A stretch of DNA of 64,000 nt from Castanea sativa (Eukaryota > Streptophyta > Magnoliopsida > Fagales > Fagaceae). Position 1 is the first letter of the stretch. Each line of letters opens with the position of its first letter. The translations under genes were made by a program, and so were the position numbers. The stretch lies in NCBI RefSeq assembly GCF_040712315.1, contig NC_134015.1, positions 25,483,614 through 25,547,613 of the forward strand, in the 5' to 3' direction. Of the stretch, positions 35,139 to 45,837 are shown one piece after another. The notes below the pieces were generated by a model. The model had not been told where the DNA came from. It was given only the letters and a program-made list of their open reading frames with translations, and searched no databases.

Positions 35139-37655
35139 ATATTTAGTATGTGTGACAATTGAGTTAACTTTTTTTTTTTTTAATGAAGACAATTGAGTTA
35201 ACTAGCTCTTATTAAGTTGAGTTTGAAGAATAACAACTATAGTTATGGTTATAACTTATAAGTTTTTATTTTTTTTTAATTGCATTTGAAGCATAAATAT
35301 TTCATTAAAAATACTAAGAGATACTTGTTTAACTACTTTTGCCATTGTGCTCTTTGTTTTTATATTAGAACAATGATGTTCTTGTGCGTGCCAAAGGTTG
35401 ATCATTATGTTTGTGATTGCAATAAAGTACACTATCACTGTTTGTATATGTGCGACAGAGAAAGAATCATGATAATAATGATTATTGTAAAGCTTTATAT
35501 ATTTGACTTGAAAATAATAGGAATGGACACGGCAACAAGAAAAATTTTGAAAATAAATCCCACCAGGCAAAGTGCGAAAGGTAGGGTAAATTTATTTTTT
35601 TAAAATTTTTTTCGTGCATGCTTGCGAATGATTGGTGACCAGTTGACAAATAACTATTAATGACAAATAAAATAAGCTTTTAAGATTTAGAAGGAAAAAA
35701 ATTAAGTATGTGAAGACTCAGCATCTGTTTTTTTTCTTTTTAATTTAAGAAAGACCTTGAATTTCATTAATGGAGGCTGTTAAAAGAAACGAATTAAGAA
35801 TGTGAGGAGTCCTCATCTTGAAGGGCCATATAACATGAAATCTAGTTCTTCAAAATCCGGATTCCAATTTTTTTTCTTCTCGCAAAGTGAATTTGTATGT
35901 TGAACATTTGATTTCCAATTTTCTTTTCCTCCAAAATAAATTGGGATGCTATATTGGACTCTCTCTCTCTCTCTCTCTCTGTGAAAACTAAAACATTAAA
36001 ACAATAGTTATTTAAGTTTATGATTTCTTAATCATGAAAACACAAAAAATTTGTTTGAAGATTGCATATCCTTTTAATTGTATCAATTTTGTCCCTAATC
36101 TTTTAGTATCATGTCAATTCGATCCATGTCGTTATCCCTTGGATGAAAATTACTAATAAGGCTAACTGTCAAAATAAAAAATTATTTTCATTTGATATGA
36201 CAATAAATTATCTTTTTTTTGGTCTATTTTCCACAACAATAATTTCCATTCAAAAAATAATGACAATGACTAAATTGACACGATACTGAAATGTTAGAAA
36301 TCAAATGGACACAGTAGAAATGTTAGAAACCAAATTGAAATATGGTATAAAAAATAGATATTAAATATATAGTTTATCCTAAAAAAAAAAGTGGAATCTG
36401 GATGCTCAACATCTAGATTGGCTTTGGGAGAAGAAAAAAAAAAGAAATATAGATGATAATCATTTGAAATATGGATTCGCCTTGGAAGAATTTTCTTTAA
36501 AGAAAAAAAAAAATTGAATTCAGCTCTTCAAGGCGCGGATTCCTTGAATTCCTAATTTGTTTCCTTCAAACCCCAAAAATTTATTCATATATTTTGTCAT
36601 AAACAATTATTTTCCAATTACCTCTTCGTGGGGGTTTCATTCAAGCCCAAGTTTTCCTATTTTTCTCTTTGAAAAAGTAGATAATATTATTGAGCCTCAT
36701 CAGTTTTGGATGGACAATTGGCAAATTAATGGTAATAGCCAAATAATCTAAACTTTTGGGGTTGCAATGGATCAAATTATACAAGAATATCTGAACTCAA
36801 ATTTTATTATCTTATCTTTGTCCAAAAAGTTAACATCCAAAGTCCACTTTCTCTCTCCAAAAAAAGTGGAAAAAAGATGTTGATCATTCAGATTCCTTTA
36901 AAAAAAAAAAATTGTTCTCTCTACTCCAATTTCTTTCTCTCATGAAAAGAGACAACAGGAATAAGATGGAGATCAAATGAAATAGAAAGGTTTTGGATTC
37001 CCTTTAGGAGGATAAAAAAATGTTATAAAATTTGAATATGTATGTTGATTCCACTTTTGTGGAGAGAGAAAACAAAGTTGGAATACAGATGTTCAATATT
37101 TGGATTAATTTCGGACAAATAAACAAATGGTACTTAACATTATAATTTGTTTCCTTGCAACCCCAAAAGCTTAATTTATTAGGCAATTGACAAATTATTG
37201 TTAACGGGAAAAATAAATTCAGATTTTGGGTTTTGATAGAAGTTTTTTTTTTTTTTTTGAAAATCGGGTTTTGATAGAAGTTTAATAATATAATATTTAT
37301 ATATTTTCTATATAGATACTTTAAAATTTGAACTTATGGTGTTTGCTTCAAGATAATTGTTCTTTATTATTGGATTAAGATACTATAGTATCTTAGGCAA
37401 GATTTGAATTTAATTTTTTTATTCAATAACAAAAAACTTACCAAATGAATTAACTAAAACCCACCCATCTCACAAGGGATTAGACTAATTTTATACTTTT
37501 ATTTTGTCTATAAAAATAAAAAAAGGAATCCAAATTGACTGTAACTGCTACCTTCACAAATCAATTAATAATGGATGGTAAGATATATCTGACAATATTT
37601 TATGTATGGGATATATAGTCCTGCATGAATGTCATCAAGATCTCAATGTTCTTCA
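35139..37655. other. AT-rich intergenic region between the OBE3-like and b561 genes
   Basis: About 2.5 kb without a supported gene. Loosely repeated phrases (ATGCTCAACATCTAGATTGG, ATGTTCAATATTTGGATTAA, CTTCAAAATCCGGATTCC, CTTCAAGGCGCGGATTCC) suggest diverged copies of one unit between 35800 and 37150. A CT repeat is present at about 35959-35981. Confidence 0.5.
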
Positions 37656-40600
37656 TTAATAACGTCCAGGAAGGATGACTACGAGGGCAACACTGATTGA
37701 ATAGAGAAGGATCAACAGCCCAGTGAAGTTCACCATGTATCTTTCAGAAAAGGAAATGACTGTCTGAGAAAGCCCAGACAACCCTATTTCAGCAGTTACA
37801 ATTGCAAAGAAGAAGATCACCATTCCAACAAATATATGCCATGGAAGAAGTGTTGCTCTTGCTGTCCATTCTGCACCCGGGAAGCAATAGGCAAAGAAAC
37901 CTAACACAAACTGAAGAACAAGAATAGTAGATAGCAGGTTATTGGTTAAATCCCAAAGATAAATAATTCCAATATATGTAGAAATGAAATGACCAATAAG
38001 TTATTTTTTTAACTAATTGTGTAACTTATTTTTTTGCCAAGTATTGAAATGTATGACCAAAAAAAAATAAAAAATAAAAAGTCCCCCCCCCCCCCCCCCA
38101 GATTACTAACATTAATTTGTACAAATTAGTTAATGGCCCATCATTTGCAGTACTTAAAGTCTAGTGGTAGTTTGGTTTCACTTTTTAGAGCTCAAAATAC
38201 AATTTTGTAAATGTATCCGTTCGGCGTTTGTTAGGTCTTACAAAATCGTACTTATTGGCCATTATTGTATTTTGCACAATAATGAGTTGCACCCTTTTGT
38301 AAAATGTAACTATAAAAGCAAGTTTTCATATAAAAGCAAGTTTTCATGACACACGAGAACATAAAGCTGAACCAAACTAACACTTAGTCCAATCTAAAAC
38401 ATCACACCCGTGTAAAATGTCAAGAAATCTATTGGATGAAACTAGGGGTTTTCATATGTGTTGTGTTATAGGATTGTTTTTCAACCCATGCCGACTCTGT
38501 CAGGCTATGATATTCTCAATCCAAAACTAATCCAATCTCACATAGTTGGGGGGTGTGCCTGCATACTTTATGCCTTGACAAAAATTGAGCTTTCATAAAT
38601 TATGTAAGGACATTTTTTTAATAAATTATTAAGAAGTGTTGCGTTTACAACATTTTTATAATAAATTATAGGTGGTAAATTATTATTGGTTTTAAATTTC
38701 AATCCAACCTCACACGGTCGATGGGTTGTGCACAGTGCCGGCTCAAGGCCTAGGCAACTTAGGCCTAGGCCTAAGGCCCCACAACCAAAAAAAAAAAATT
38801 CCCTACTAAAAAAAGGCCCCATTTTTATTTGTAAAGGCCAAAATTTTATAAAAATATAACATTTTTAAATAATTAGTACTTTTTTTTTAAGTGATGTTAA
38901 AGATACCACAAATTTTACTATAGGTTTAAGTTTAAATTTAACTAACATGTCACCAATCACATAAAAAATAAATTCAAACACAAATAAATTAAGTTGTTGA
39001 ATTTCATCAATTACAGTCATTATCACATTATATTGTGAACATTTTGCAGTATCTTTAATATTTTTCTTTTTCATTTCTAACAAGGCTTCCAAAATAGGAG
39101 ACCAATAGAAATTAAAACCAATTGAAACCGTAAAATGTTTCAAAAAAAATGCTGCAAATATGATAGATCATCAATGATGACTAATCTCCTTTAATAGTTT
39201 GAGATCTTAATTTTTGTAAACTAATATCCTACAAAGCCACACACCAAATAATATTTATCTATCTCTTTCTCTTAAAAAGAATATATAAATTAAAATTTAT
39301 GTTACAACTGTACTTAACTATGCATAGTTATATATCCAAGTTAAAGTAAGTTTTTTTTTTTTTTTTTTTATAAATATTTTTTCTAGTTCTTTTTGTTTAA
39401 ATTTATGGTTCAATTATAATATTCAATCCTCTGTATGAAATTAACCTTAGTTTAATTATTATTATTCATCAATTTTTGTATTTACATCAAATTAGTCTTA
39501 ATTTAATTAGTATTATATATATTTATTTAATTAATGTTTATACATAAAAAGGCCTTATATAAAGTTTCCGCCTTAGGCCCCAAATTTTGTTGGGCCGGCC
39601 CTGGTTGTGCATGCATATTTTATGCCTTGAAAAAAATTTGAGCTTTCATAAATTATGTAAACACTTTATTCAATAAATTATTGAGAAGTGTTATGTTCAT
39701 AACATTTTCACAACAAATTATAGGTAGTAAGTTATCATTGGTTCTAAATTTCAACCCAACCCGCATGGTCAATTTGTTGTGCATGCATGTTTTATGGCTT
39801 AAAAAAATTGGATTTTCATAAATTATGCAAACACTTTTTTCAATAAATTATTGAAAAATGCTTCGTCCACAATTATTTTTCAACAAATTATATATAATAA
39901 GTTATTATTAGTTAAAAATTGTAACTCAACCCAACCCACCAATACATGAAAATGAACCCAAAGCATCAGATTGGGTCGATTTCGTTAGGCTTGATGCTCA
40001 CCCTGAGATGGACAAAAAATTGACAGCTCTTGAAACCTCTACTAAAACATAACAGGGAATGTCCCTCACTAGAACAGTGTGGAATGTGGACAAACCGCTA
40101 ATCATGGTACACATATTTTAAGTAGAAGTGTTACCTGCAAGCCATACAATAATACGGTAGTAATGCCAAGCCAGGAATGCAAGGTTTGCAAATTCTGGGC
40201 CCCTGCCTCATTTTTATATTTGAAAATCACATAAATTCCCAAAATTCCAGAGAGAAAAGCCATTAGGTGCAAAACCAAATGAACCCCTTTACGCGTCTTT
40301 CTTTTCGCAGGGATTGACTTGTATGCCATGATAGCTGTTTAATCAGTATATTATACTTGATTAGTGACAATATACTTAGTGATTTCTTAAATATAAATAA
40401 ATAAAACAAAACAAACACTTTTTTTTTTCCCTATATGTTGAAGTGACATGTCTAAAAGGGCCGCGTTTTTCTTCTTCACTATCTTGCAATAGTCTGCATT
40501 TGATTTTGAGGTTTCTTCTAAGATACAACAATACAATTTTCCACTTTCGACAAAAAAGCAGATCAACAAATAGGTCAATCCAAATACATATTTACTTGGA

Positions 40601-41696
40601 GAGGAAGCTCTATTATCACTCAATAAAAGAGAATGGAGATGTGGGTTATAATTTAATTGGTAAAGTATTTTAACATCATTATACAAAAAATCTAGAATTG
40701 AATTCCACTCACACTATACATAGAGGAATTTAAGAATTAAGCAATTGGATTAAAAAAAAAAAAAAAAAAACCCAGATGCTTATGGTTCAATGGCAATGCC
40801 TAGCATTCTTAACGAGGAGAACTAGGTAACAATTTTCTATGAAAAAAAATTCCAAAAAAAAAAAGCATCACTTCTGTTTCCTTCTATTTCTCTTGGGAAA
40901 AGCTCCTATATATTATCATATTCGTACCTCAATGATCAAGTAAAGCTCACAAACCACTTTACGGAAAGTAGCTTTATACAAACTTCCATGGTACATTTCA
41001 TTCAAAGATAAATAAACTTCCACAGTACATCATACATTCATACTGGCAGATTGAGAAGATTGGCTCATTAATATTTAGATTGGAGTACAATAATTGATAT
41101 ACTTCAACAAAAGGAAAAGGGGTTTGAGAAAATATCACACAAGAATAAGCTTTTGAATTCACGGGCTTCCTTAATAGATGTCAAAATAAATTTTCCCTAC
41201 TTTTCTCTACATAAAAAAGCCCACTTTCCTTACCTTGTCCTCCAATTACAATAAGCCCAATCACCATTAGGAAAGGATGTAGCTGTATAAAAGCAGAGGA
41301 AAACATAACCTTTAGATCATCTATGGAAAACATATCCTAAAGGGTATGTAACATAATTAATTAAATGCCATGTCTCATGAAAAAGAGATCATATATAAGT
41401 CCTAAATCCTAGTATCTCCCTCCTCTTTCTTTTGGATTGCCCACTCACTTATTTTAAAAGAAAAGAAAATCAAATCAAATATAAGAGAGAGACCGAGAAT
41501 CTTCAAGATATATATGTGGTGCATTTTAAGAACTTACATTGAAAAGCTTTGATATCTCATCGGATTTGAAAGAAAATCCTTTCCGAAAATGAAGGAGCCA
41601 AACAAGCACTAGAGTTATCACTGCTATGGTTATCAATTGTGCAAATATCACAAACGGGGTTGCTGAGACTTTGTAGCTAAGACTACGAGGTGCCAT
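37656..41696 (-). CDS. Cytochrome b561, probable transmembrane ascorbate ferrireductase
   Basis: Four minus-strand exons give 220 residues: 41696-41538, 41282-41234, 40334-40135 and 37910-37656, all at GT-AG sites with consistent phases. The tiny 49-base exon 2 encodes LHPFLMVIGLIVIGGQ. ATG 41696 (MAPRSLSYK) is preferred over an upstream TTG. Six membrane helices are visible. All four expected haem-ligand histidines are present: H55 (HPFLM), H88 (VHLVLH), H122 (LHSWLG) and H161 (LPWH), with spacing matching the family (34 and 39 residues for the last intervals). The family moves electrons from ascorbate across endomembranes through two b-type haems, reducing ferric iron or monodehydroascorbate. 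From memory, the Arabidopsis neighbour of OBE3 (At1g14730) is a b561 of this type, so this is probably its orthologue. Intron 3 (2224 bases) contains a repeat array and a hAT element. Confidence 0.92.
38083..38099. repeat. C17 homopolymer
   Basis: Seventeen consecutive cytosines in intron 3 of the b561 gene, preceded by A-rich sequence. Confidence 0.95.
38550..39940 (+). repeat. Three copies of a ~160-180-bp repeat, split by a hAT insertion
   Basis: Copies near 38552-38732, 39604-39779 and 39780-39935 each show TTTATG(CC/GC)TT, TTTTCATAAATTATG, AATAAATTATTgA, AACAAATTATA, AGTTATTATTGGTT-like and TCAACCCAACC segments in the same order. The hAT element separates copies 1 and 2. Copies 2 and 3 are adjacent. 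Confidence 0.65.
38733..39603. mobile_element. Non-autonomous hAT element with perfect 8-bp target duplication
   Basis: The left end CAGTGCCGGCTCAAGG and the reverse complement of the right end, CAGGGCCGGCCCAACA, are matching hAT terminal repeats. Both are followed by a CCTAAGGC or GGCCTAAGGCC subterminal motif. GTTGTGCA flanks both sides exactly (38725-38732 and 39604-39611). The element is 871 bases, too short for a full transposase. A minus-strand segment around 38900-39143 (VSIGFNFYWSPILEALLEM...) may be a decayed piece of a zinc-finger hAT transposase. Its position in b561 intron 3 apparently leaves splicing signals untouched. Confidence 0.87.
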
Positions 41697-41792
41697 TGCT
41701 AATTGCACCAATCTCTTGTGAATGAGTGTCTAATTGTAGTAATAGACAGAAAGGGGGAGAGAGAGGAAGAGAGATCTATCTTAGTTCCTTTT

Positions 41793-41806
41793 TTATATAT
41801 ATATAA
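41793..41806 (-). promoter_or_regulatory. Candidate TATA box of the b561 gene
   Basis: On the minus strand TATATATATAAAA lies about 100 bases upstream of the start codon, followed by a CT-rich leader (CTCTCTTCCTCTCTCTCC). This fits a plant promoter with a short 5' UTR; it is inferred from position and composition only. Confidence 0.4.
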
Positions 41807-41809
41807 TAA

Positions 41810-42951
41810 AGGTAAAGCTAAGTGTCTTAGGATTCATAAATAGACCCAATTGTTTACATGTTAAAACGATGTAATATATTCTATGATCCATGCCTCGAAA
41901 TATTTTGGTAAGCACAAAGAAAGCATTTTGTTGGCTTGAGAGAGATAACAATTATGAAATTTGAAGAACCGTCTAGCCGGCAATTCCAAGGGAGGAAATT
42001 CCTATGACATAGAATAGAAGAACTTTGGGATTTTTTTTTTTTAATTATTAGAAGTTTCGAAAGTTTGTTGTGGAGTCGCATTCTCTTCACAGCTAAACCA
42101 AGTAACTTGTCACAAGATTCACAAGAAATTCCTAATAGGTTAAAACTTGGTTAAACGTGTACGTTAATTACTAGCGAAATTTGTGGGTGGACAAAAATTG
42201 CAGAACCACCCCAATAGGGTGAGGGAGGCCATGCCTCCTCAAAATTAAAAAAATAAAATATCTTAAATAAGTATGTATAAATAGCAATAAAATAAACTTA
42301 AGTATATTTGGTTAGATTATTCATAGTAAAACATCTAAAAAATTTAGCTTTTAGCAACTTAAAACATAACTTTCCATATTCTAACAACCCATTTTGTAAT
42401 ATACCCTACGGCAAACGTTTTATATTAACATTCAACACATTAAAATAATATAAACAAACAATAAAATAATATATCTAACACAATAACCAACAACCACAAC
42501 TATCAATATATTAAGATACTTTTTTTTAACACTCTATTAAAAAATATATATATATATATATATATTTTTTTTTTTGAGTTTTGAGTTGCAGCTCACTGTA
42601 GCTCAAAGTTAAATATTTTTTAAGTTTAGCTACTTTGCTGTAGCCACAATTTTGGAGAATTGGTTGTTAAATTGACTTTTTTTGTCAATTTAGCAAGGAT
42701 GTTCTTATACATATAAAAAGGTAAAGTCGCTAAGTTTTGACTTTTGACACCCTAAATCCTAATAAAAATTTATATATCTATAAATAAAATTATTTTTATT
42801 GTATATAATTTTTACATGAAACAAGATTATTTATATTTTTTTAAAATTATATATCTAAAAACAAAATTACTTTGACAGTACATGCATGAATTTTAAATGA
42901 AAGTATAACATTATTTATATTCATTTTAATAAAGTTACAATTCCATTAGTG
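41810..42951. other. Intergenic sequence with MITE-like repeats
   Basis: Upstream of the b561 gene. Positions about 42330-42720 contain ACATTAAAATAATATA, AATAACCAACAACC and CTCACTGTAGCTC segments resembling the repeat at 7690-8622, with weakly inverted ends (AACATCT... and AAGGATGTTC). A TA microsatellite lies near 42544-42564. No gene. Confidence 0.4.
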
Positions 42952-42956
42952 ATAAA

Positions 42957-43715
42957 TGTGGGGAGTAAAAGGACCCAAGTGGGCATATGGGCCTTTGGGC
43001 TGTAGCAAGGAGGGCCGACCTGCTCTTGAGCTAAGAATTTGTTAGTATTGCGAATCGGCCCATACGCCGAGGATCCGAGAACACATCCGAGGGTAAGTTT
43101 CTCCTCGGATAGACCCAGGAGAACTCGAAACTTCACTATGAAGGACAAGACAATATTCCAGAAAGACTGTTAGTTAAAAGGGGGAAACCTTGAACCTTCG
43201 AAGTACATCGATGTTAGAAAAATACCAAAAGCAAAGGCTGCCACCTCCACATTAAAGACTCTGCACCTACCTCCCTGACCGCATTAATGGGGAAGTGACC
43301 CCTGAATAGTAGAACTGAAACTTCTGGTCACTATTCAAAGGCACTAAAAAAAGAAATATCTAGGAGGGAGGGGGTTGGAGCAACATGTGGATAAAGCATC
43401 AGGAAAAGAAGTATTTAAGGGGGATGAACGCCAAAGAAAAGGGGGGGGGTCGGTAACTAAGAAAGAAATTAAGAATTGTAACATTTAAGAAAGAAAGAGA
43501 AATAATACATAAGTAGTCCTCGGCTCACGTCCGAGGAGGTCTATTTGCAATTATCATTTATTATTTACAAGTGTTTGTAACTTTTAGCCTGTTATCAAGT
43601 TCTTAGTACTTCTAATCTAGATTTCAAGCCCACATTCTACAAATTTCATTGTTTAAGGCTCATTGGGCCTGAGCCCGTGATTGTCTTTGGGTCCAGGTGC
43701 AATTGTGCACTTACA
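42957..43715 (+). repeat. 5' LTR of the Tat-like element
   Basis: 759 bases, from TGTGGGGAGTAAAAGG to GTGCACTTACA (TG...CA ends). It has several CCGAGG/CCTCGG palindrome-like motifs, a run of eight or more Gs near 43441, and a 3' portion with CATTCTACAAATTTCATTG. Confidence 0.97.
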
Positions 43716-43717
43716 AT

Positions 43718-43735
43718 TGGCGCCGTCTGTGGGGA
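43718..43735 (+). other. Primer-binding site of the Tat-like element
   Basis: TGGCGCCGTCTGTGGGGA begins two bases after the 5' LTR, the usual place for the minus-strand primer site. It would pair with a tRNA whose 3' end reads GGCGCCA. The exact tRNA is not assigned. Confidence 0.8.
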
Positions 43736-43761
43736 TCTAGTCAAAAGGGAGCTGGGATATA

Positions 43762-45837
43762 ATGGCAGGCCTAGGTTCTCACCATGCAGAATCACAGGGA
43801 TCGCAATCGGAGGATCATTTCGAGTGTCTTGAGCGTTAAAGGAATCGTGAGGGAAGCGTCCATACAGAATACCCCAGGGCTAGCCATACTTAGGGCGGGG
43901 GTAGCACCACCCACGAGGATGGTGCTAAGGCCATGCAGAAGGAGATTGGTTGTCTGAAAAGAAAGTTGCGCCGCGCCAGACGTAAGTCTTCACCGTCCTC
44001 ATCTAATCCTTCTTCAGAGGAAGCCCGGGGAGGTAGTTACAGCTCAAGGTCATGCTCACCCCCCAGCGCAATGTCCTCTTGTGAGGAGGACGACCAGCCA
44101 GCTCGCAGACGCAAGAAGCTTCCTTTTAGGGGCTTAGGGAACGATGCTATGAGTCGGGCGTTGCACCAACTCTCCAAATCTCCATTTTCACGAAGGATTG
44201 AGAAAGGGAAGCTTCCCAGGAGATTCACCCAGCCTACCTTCACCATCTACAATGGCTGGACTGATCCGGTGGAGCACGTGAGTCACTTTAACCAGAGGAT
44301 GGCGGTGCACTCTCATAACGAGGCTCTGATGTGTAAAGTTTTCCCCTCTAGCTTGGGACCTGTTGCTATGAGGTGGTTCAACGGCCTTAAATCGGGGTCT
44401 ATAGGTTCGTTTGGGGAGCTCACTAGAGCATTCGCTTCGCGGTTCATTACATGTAGCAGAGTACCTCGGCCATTGGACTCGTTGCTATCCATGACCATGA
44501 GGGAAGGGGAGACGTTGAAAGCATATTCCGACCGGTACTGGGAAATGTTTAATGAAATAGATGGTGACTTTGATGAGGTGGCGCTCAATACCTTTAAGGT
44601 AGGTCTTCCTACTAATCACGACTTGAGAAAGTCTTTGACCAAAAAGCCCGTCCGCAGTGTACGTCGCCTCATGGATCGTATTGACGAGTACAAGAGAGTG
44701 GAGGAAGACCAGCAGCAAGGAAAGGGTAAGGAGAAGGTTATCCCGCAGGAGAGAAGGGATTTCAGGTCGGACAGGTACCACAACAACAAGCCGAGGAGAG
44801 ATTATGTTGGGCAGTCCGGCTCGGCAGCACCTCAGGCCGTGAACACTGTGTTCCAAGAACCAGTACATCAGTTGCTGGAGAAAGTTCGTAAGGAGCCCTT
44901 CTTCAGATGGCCTGGTAAGATGGCAGGAGACCCTGCGAAGAGGAATCAGAACCTCTTTTGTCAGTACCACCAGGATGTGGGCCACACTACCGAGAACTAT
45001 CGGACCCTTTAGAACCACTTGGAGTAGCTAGTCAGTGAAGGGAAACTAAAGCAGCACTTGTGTCAACCTGGTGGACAGGGCAGTCAATCTGGCTCGAACA
45101 ATCAGAAGAATAATCCATCTCGGCCCGCATTGGGAACGATTAATGTTATCTTCGCTGCACTTGGCAGGACTGGCTCAGGTCCCACTAGGGTGATGGCGGT
45201 TTCCCATTCTCAAGCCGAGGAACCAGGCTGCAAGCCGAAGAGGTTGAAGGTGACCTTACCCATCTTGGGATTTTCGGAGGAAGATAAGGTTGGTACCATT
45301 CAACCCCATGACGATGCTCTTGTGGTCACTCTCAGAATAGGGAGTTATGATGTCAAGAGAGTTATGATTGATCAGGGCAGCGGTGCAGATATCATGTACC
45401 CTGATTTATTTAAGGGGCTAAGGCTGAAGTTGGAAGATCTTACTCCTTATGACTCACCACTCATAAGCTTCGAAGGAAGGGCCGTTGTGCCGAAGGGACA
45501 GATTCGTTTGCCCGTCCAATCCGGCTCAGAAACGGTTGAGGTGGATTTCATTGTGGTCGACGCGTACTCCCCATATACAGCCATCCTCGCCAGGCCATGG
45601 CTGCACACTCTGGGAGCTGTCTCCTCTACCTTGCATGTTAAGGTTAAGTTTCCCTCGGGGGAGTATGTTGAGGAAATCCTCGGCGGCCCAATCGGTGGCC
45701 GAGCAATGCATATCGGCCGCAAGTGCTTCATCGATCGAAGCCGAGTCATCGGCTTTGCCCATCTAAGAGTCATAGCAATTAACGGCTCGGATGCACACCC
45801 GGAGCAGACAGAGATGAGGCTGTTTGTGAGGAGTTAG
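43762..45837 (+). pseudogene. Gag and aspartic protease region (interrupted)
   Basis: The frame starts at ATG 43762 (MAGLGSHHAESQGSQSED) and runs through protease. It is broken by TAA at 43837 and TAG at 43891, 45010 and 45025. The retrotransposon gag domain spans about 44240-44700 (FTIYNGWTDPVEHVSHFNQR, LMDRIDEYKRVEEDQQ). A zinc-knuckle-like remnant is FCQYHQDVGHTTENY. The protease active site is MIDQGSGADIMY (D-x-G) at about 45365-45400. The stops replace codons that are CAG/CAA-like or AAG-like in context. The frame ends at TAG 45835, overlapping the start of the reverse-transcriptase frame. Gag packages the element RNA and the protease matures Gag-Pol. Confidence 0.93.

Noticed and set aside
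35256..35603. Overlapping open frames of about 105 codons on both strands
   Set aside because: Both strands are open by chance in AT-rich DNA, with Cys/Tyr/Ile-biased composition and no domain.
38568..38822. Minus-strand frame overlapping the left end of the hAT element
   Set aside because: Composed of repeat and terminal inverted repeat sequence; no recognisable protein family.
41697..41711. Five-residue extension before MAPRSLSYK in the b561 gene
   Set aside because: It would start at TTG. The ATG at 41696 is the plausible start.
44485..45018. 177-codon minus-strand open frame across gag
   Set aside because: Shadow of the gag frame; no homology, no splice sites, and the gag translation on the plus strand is unambiguous.
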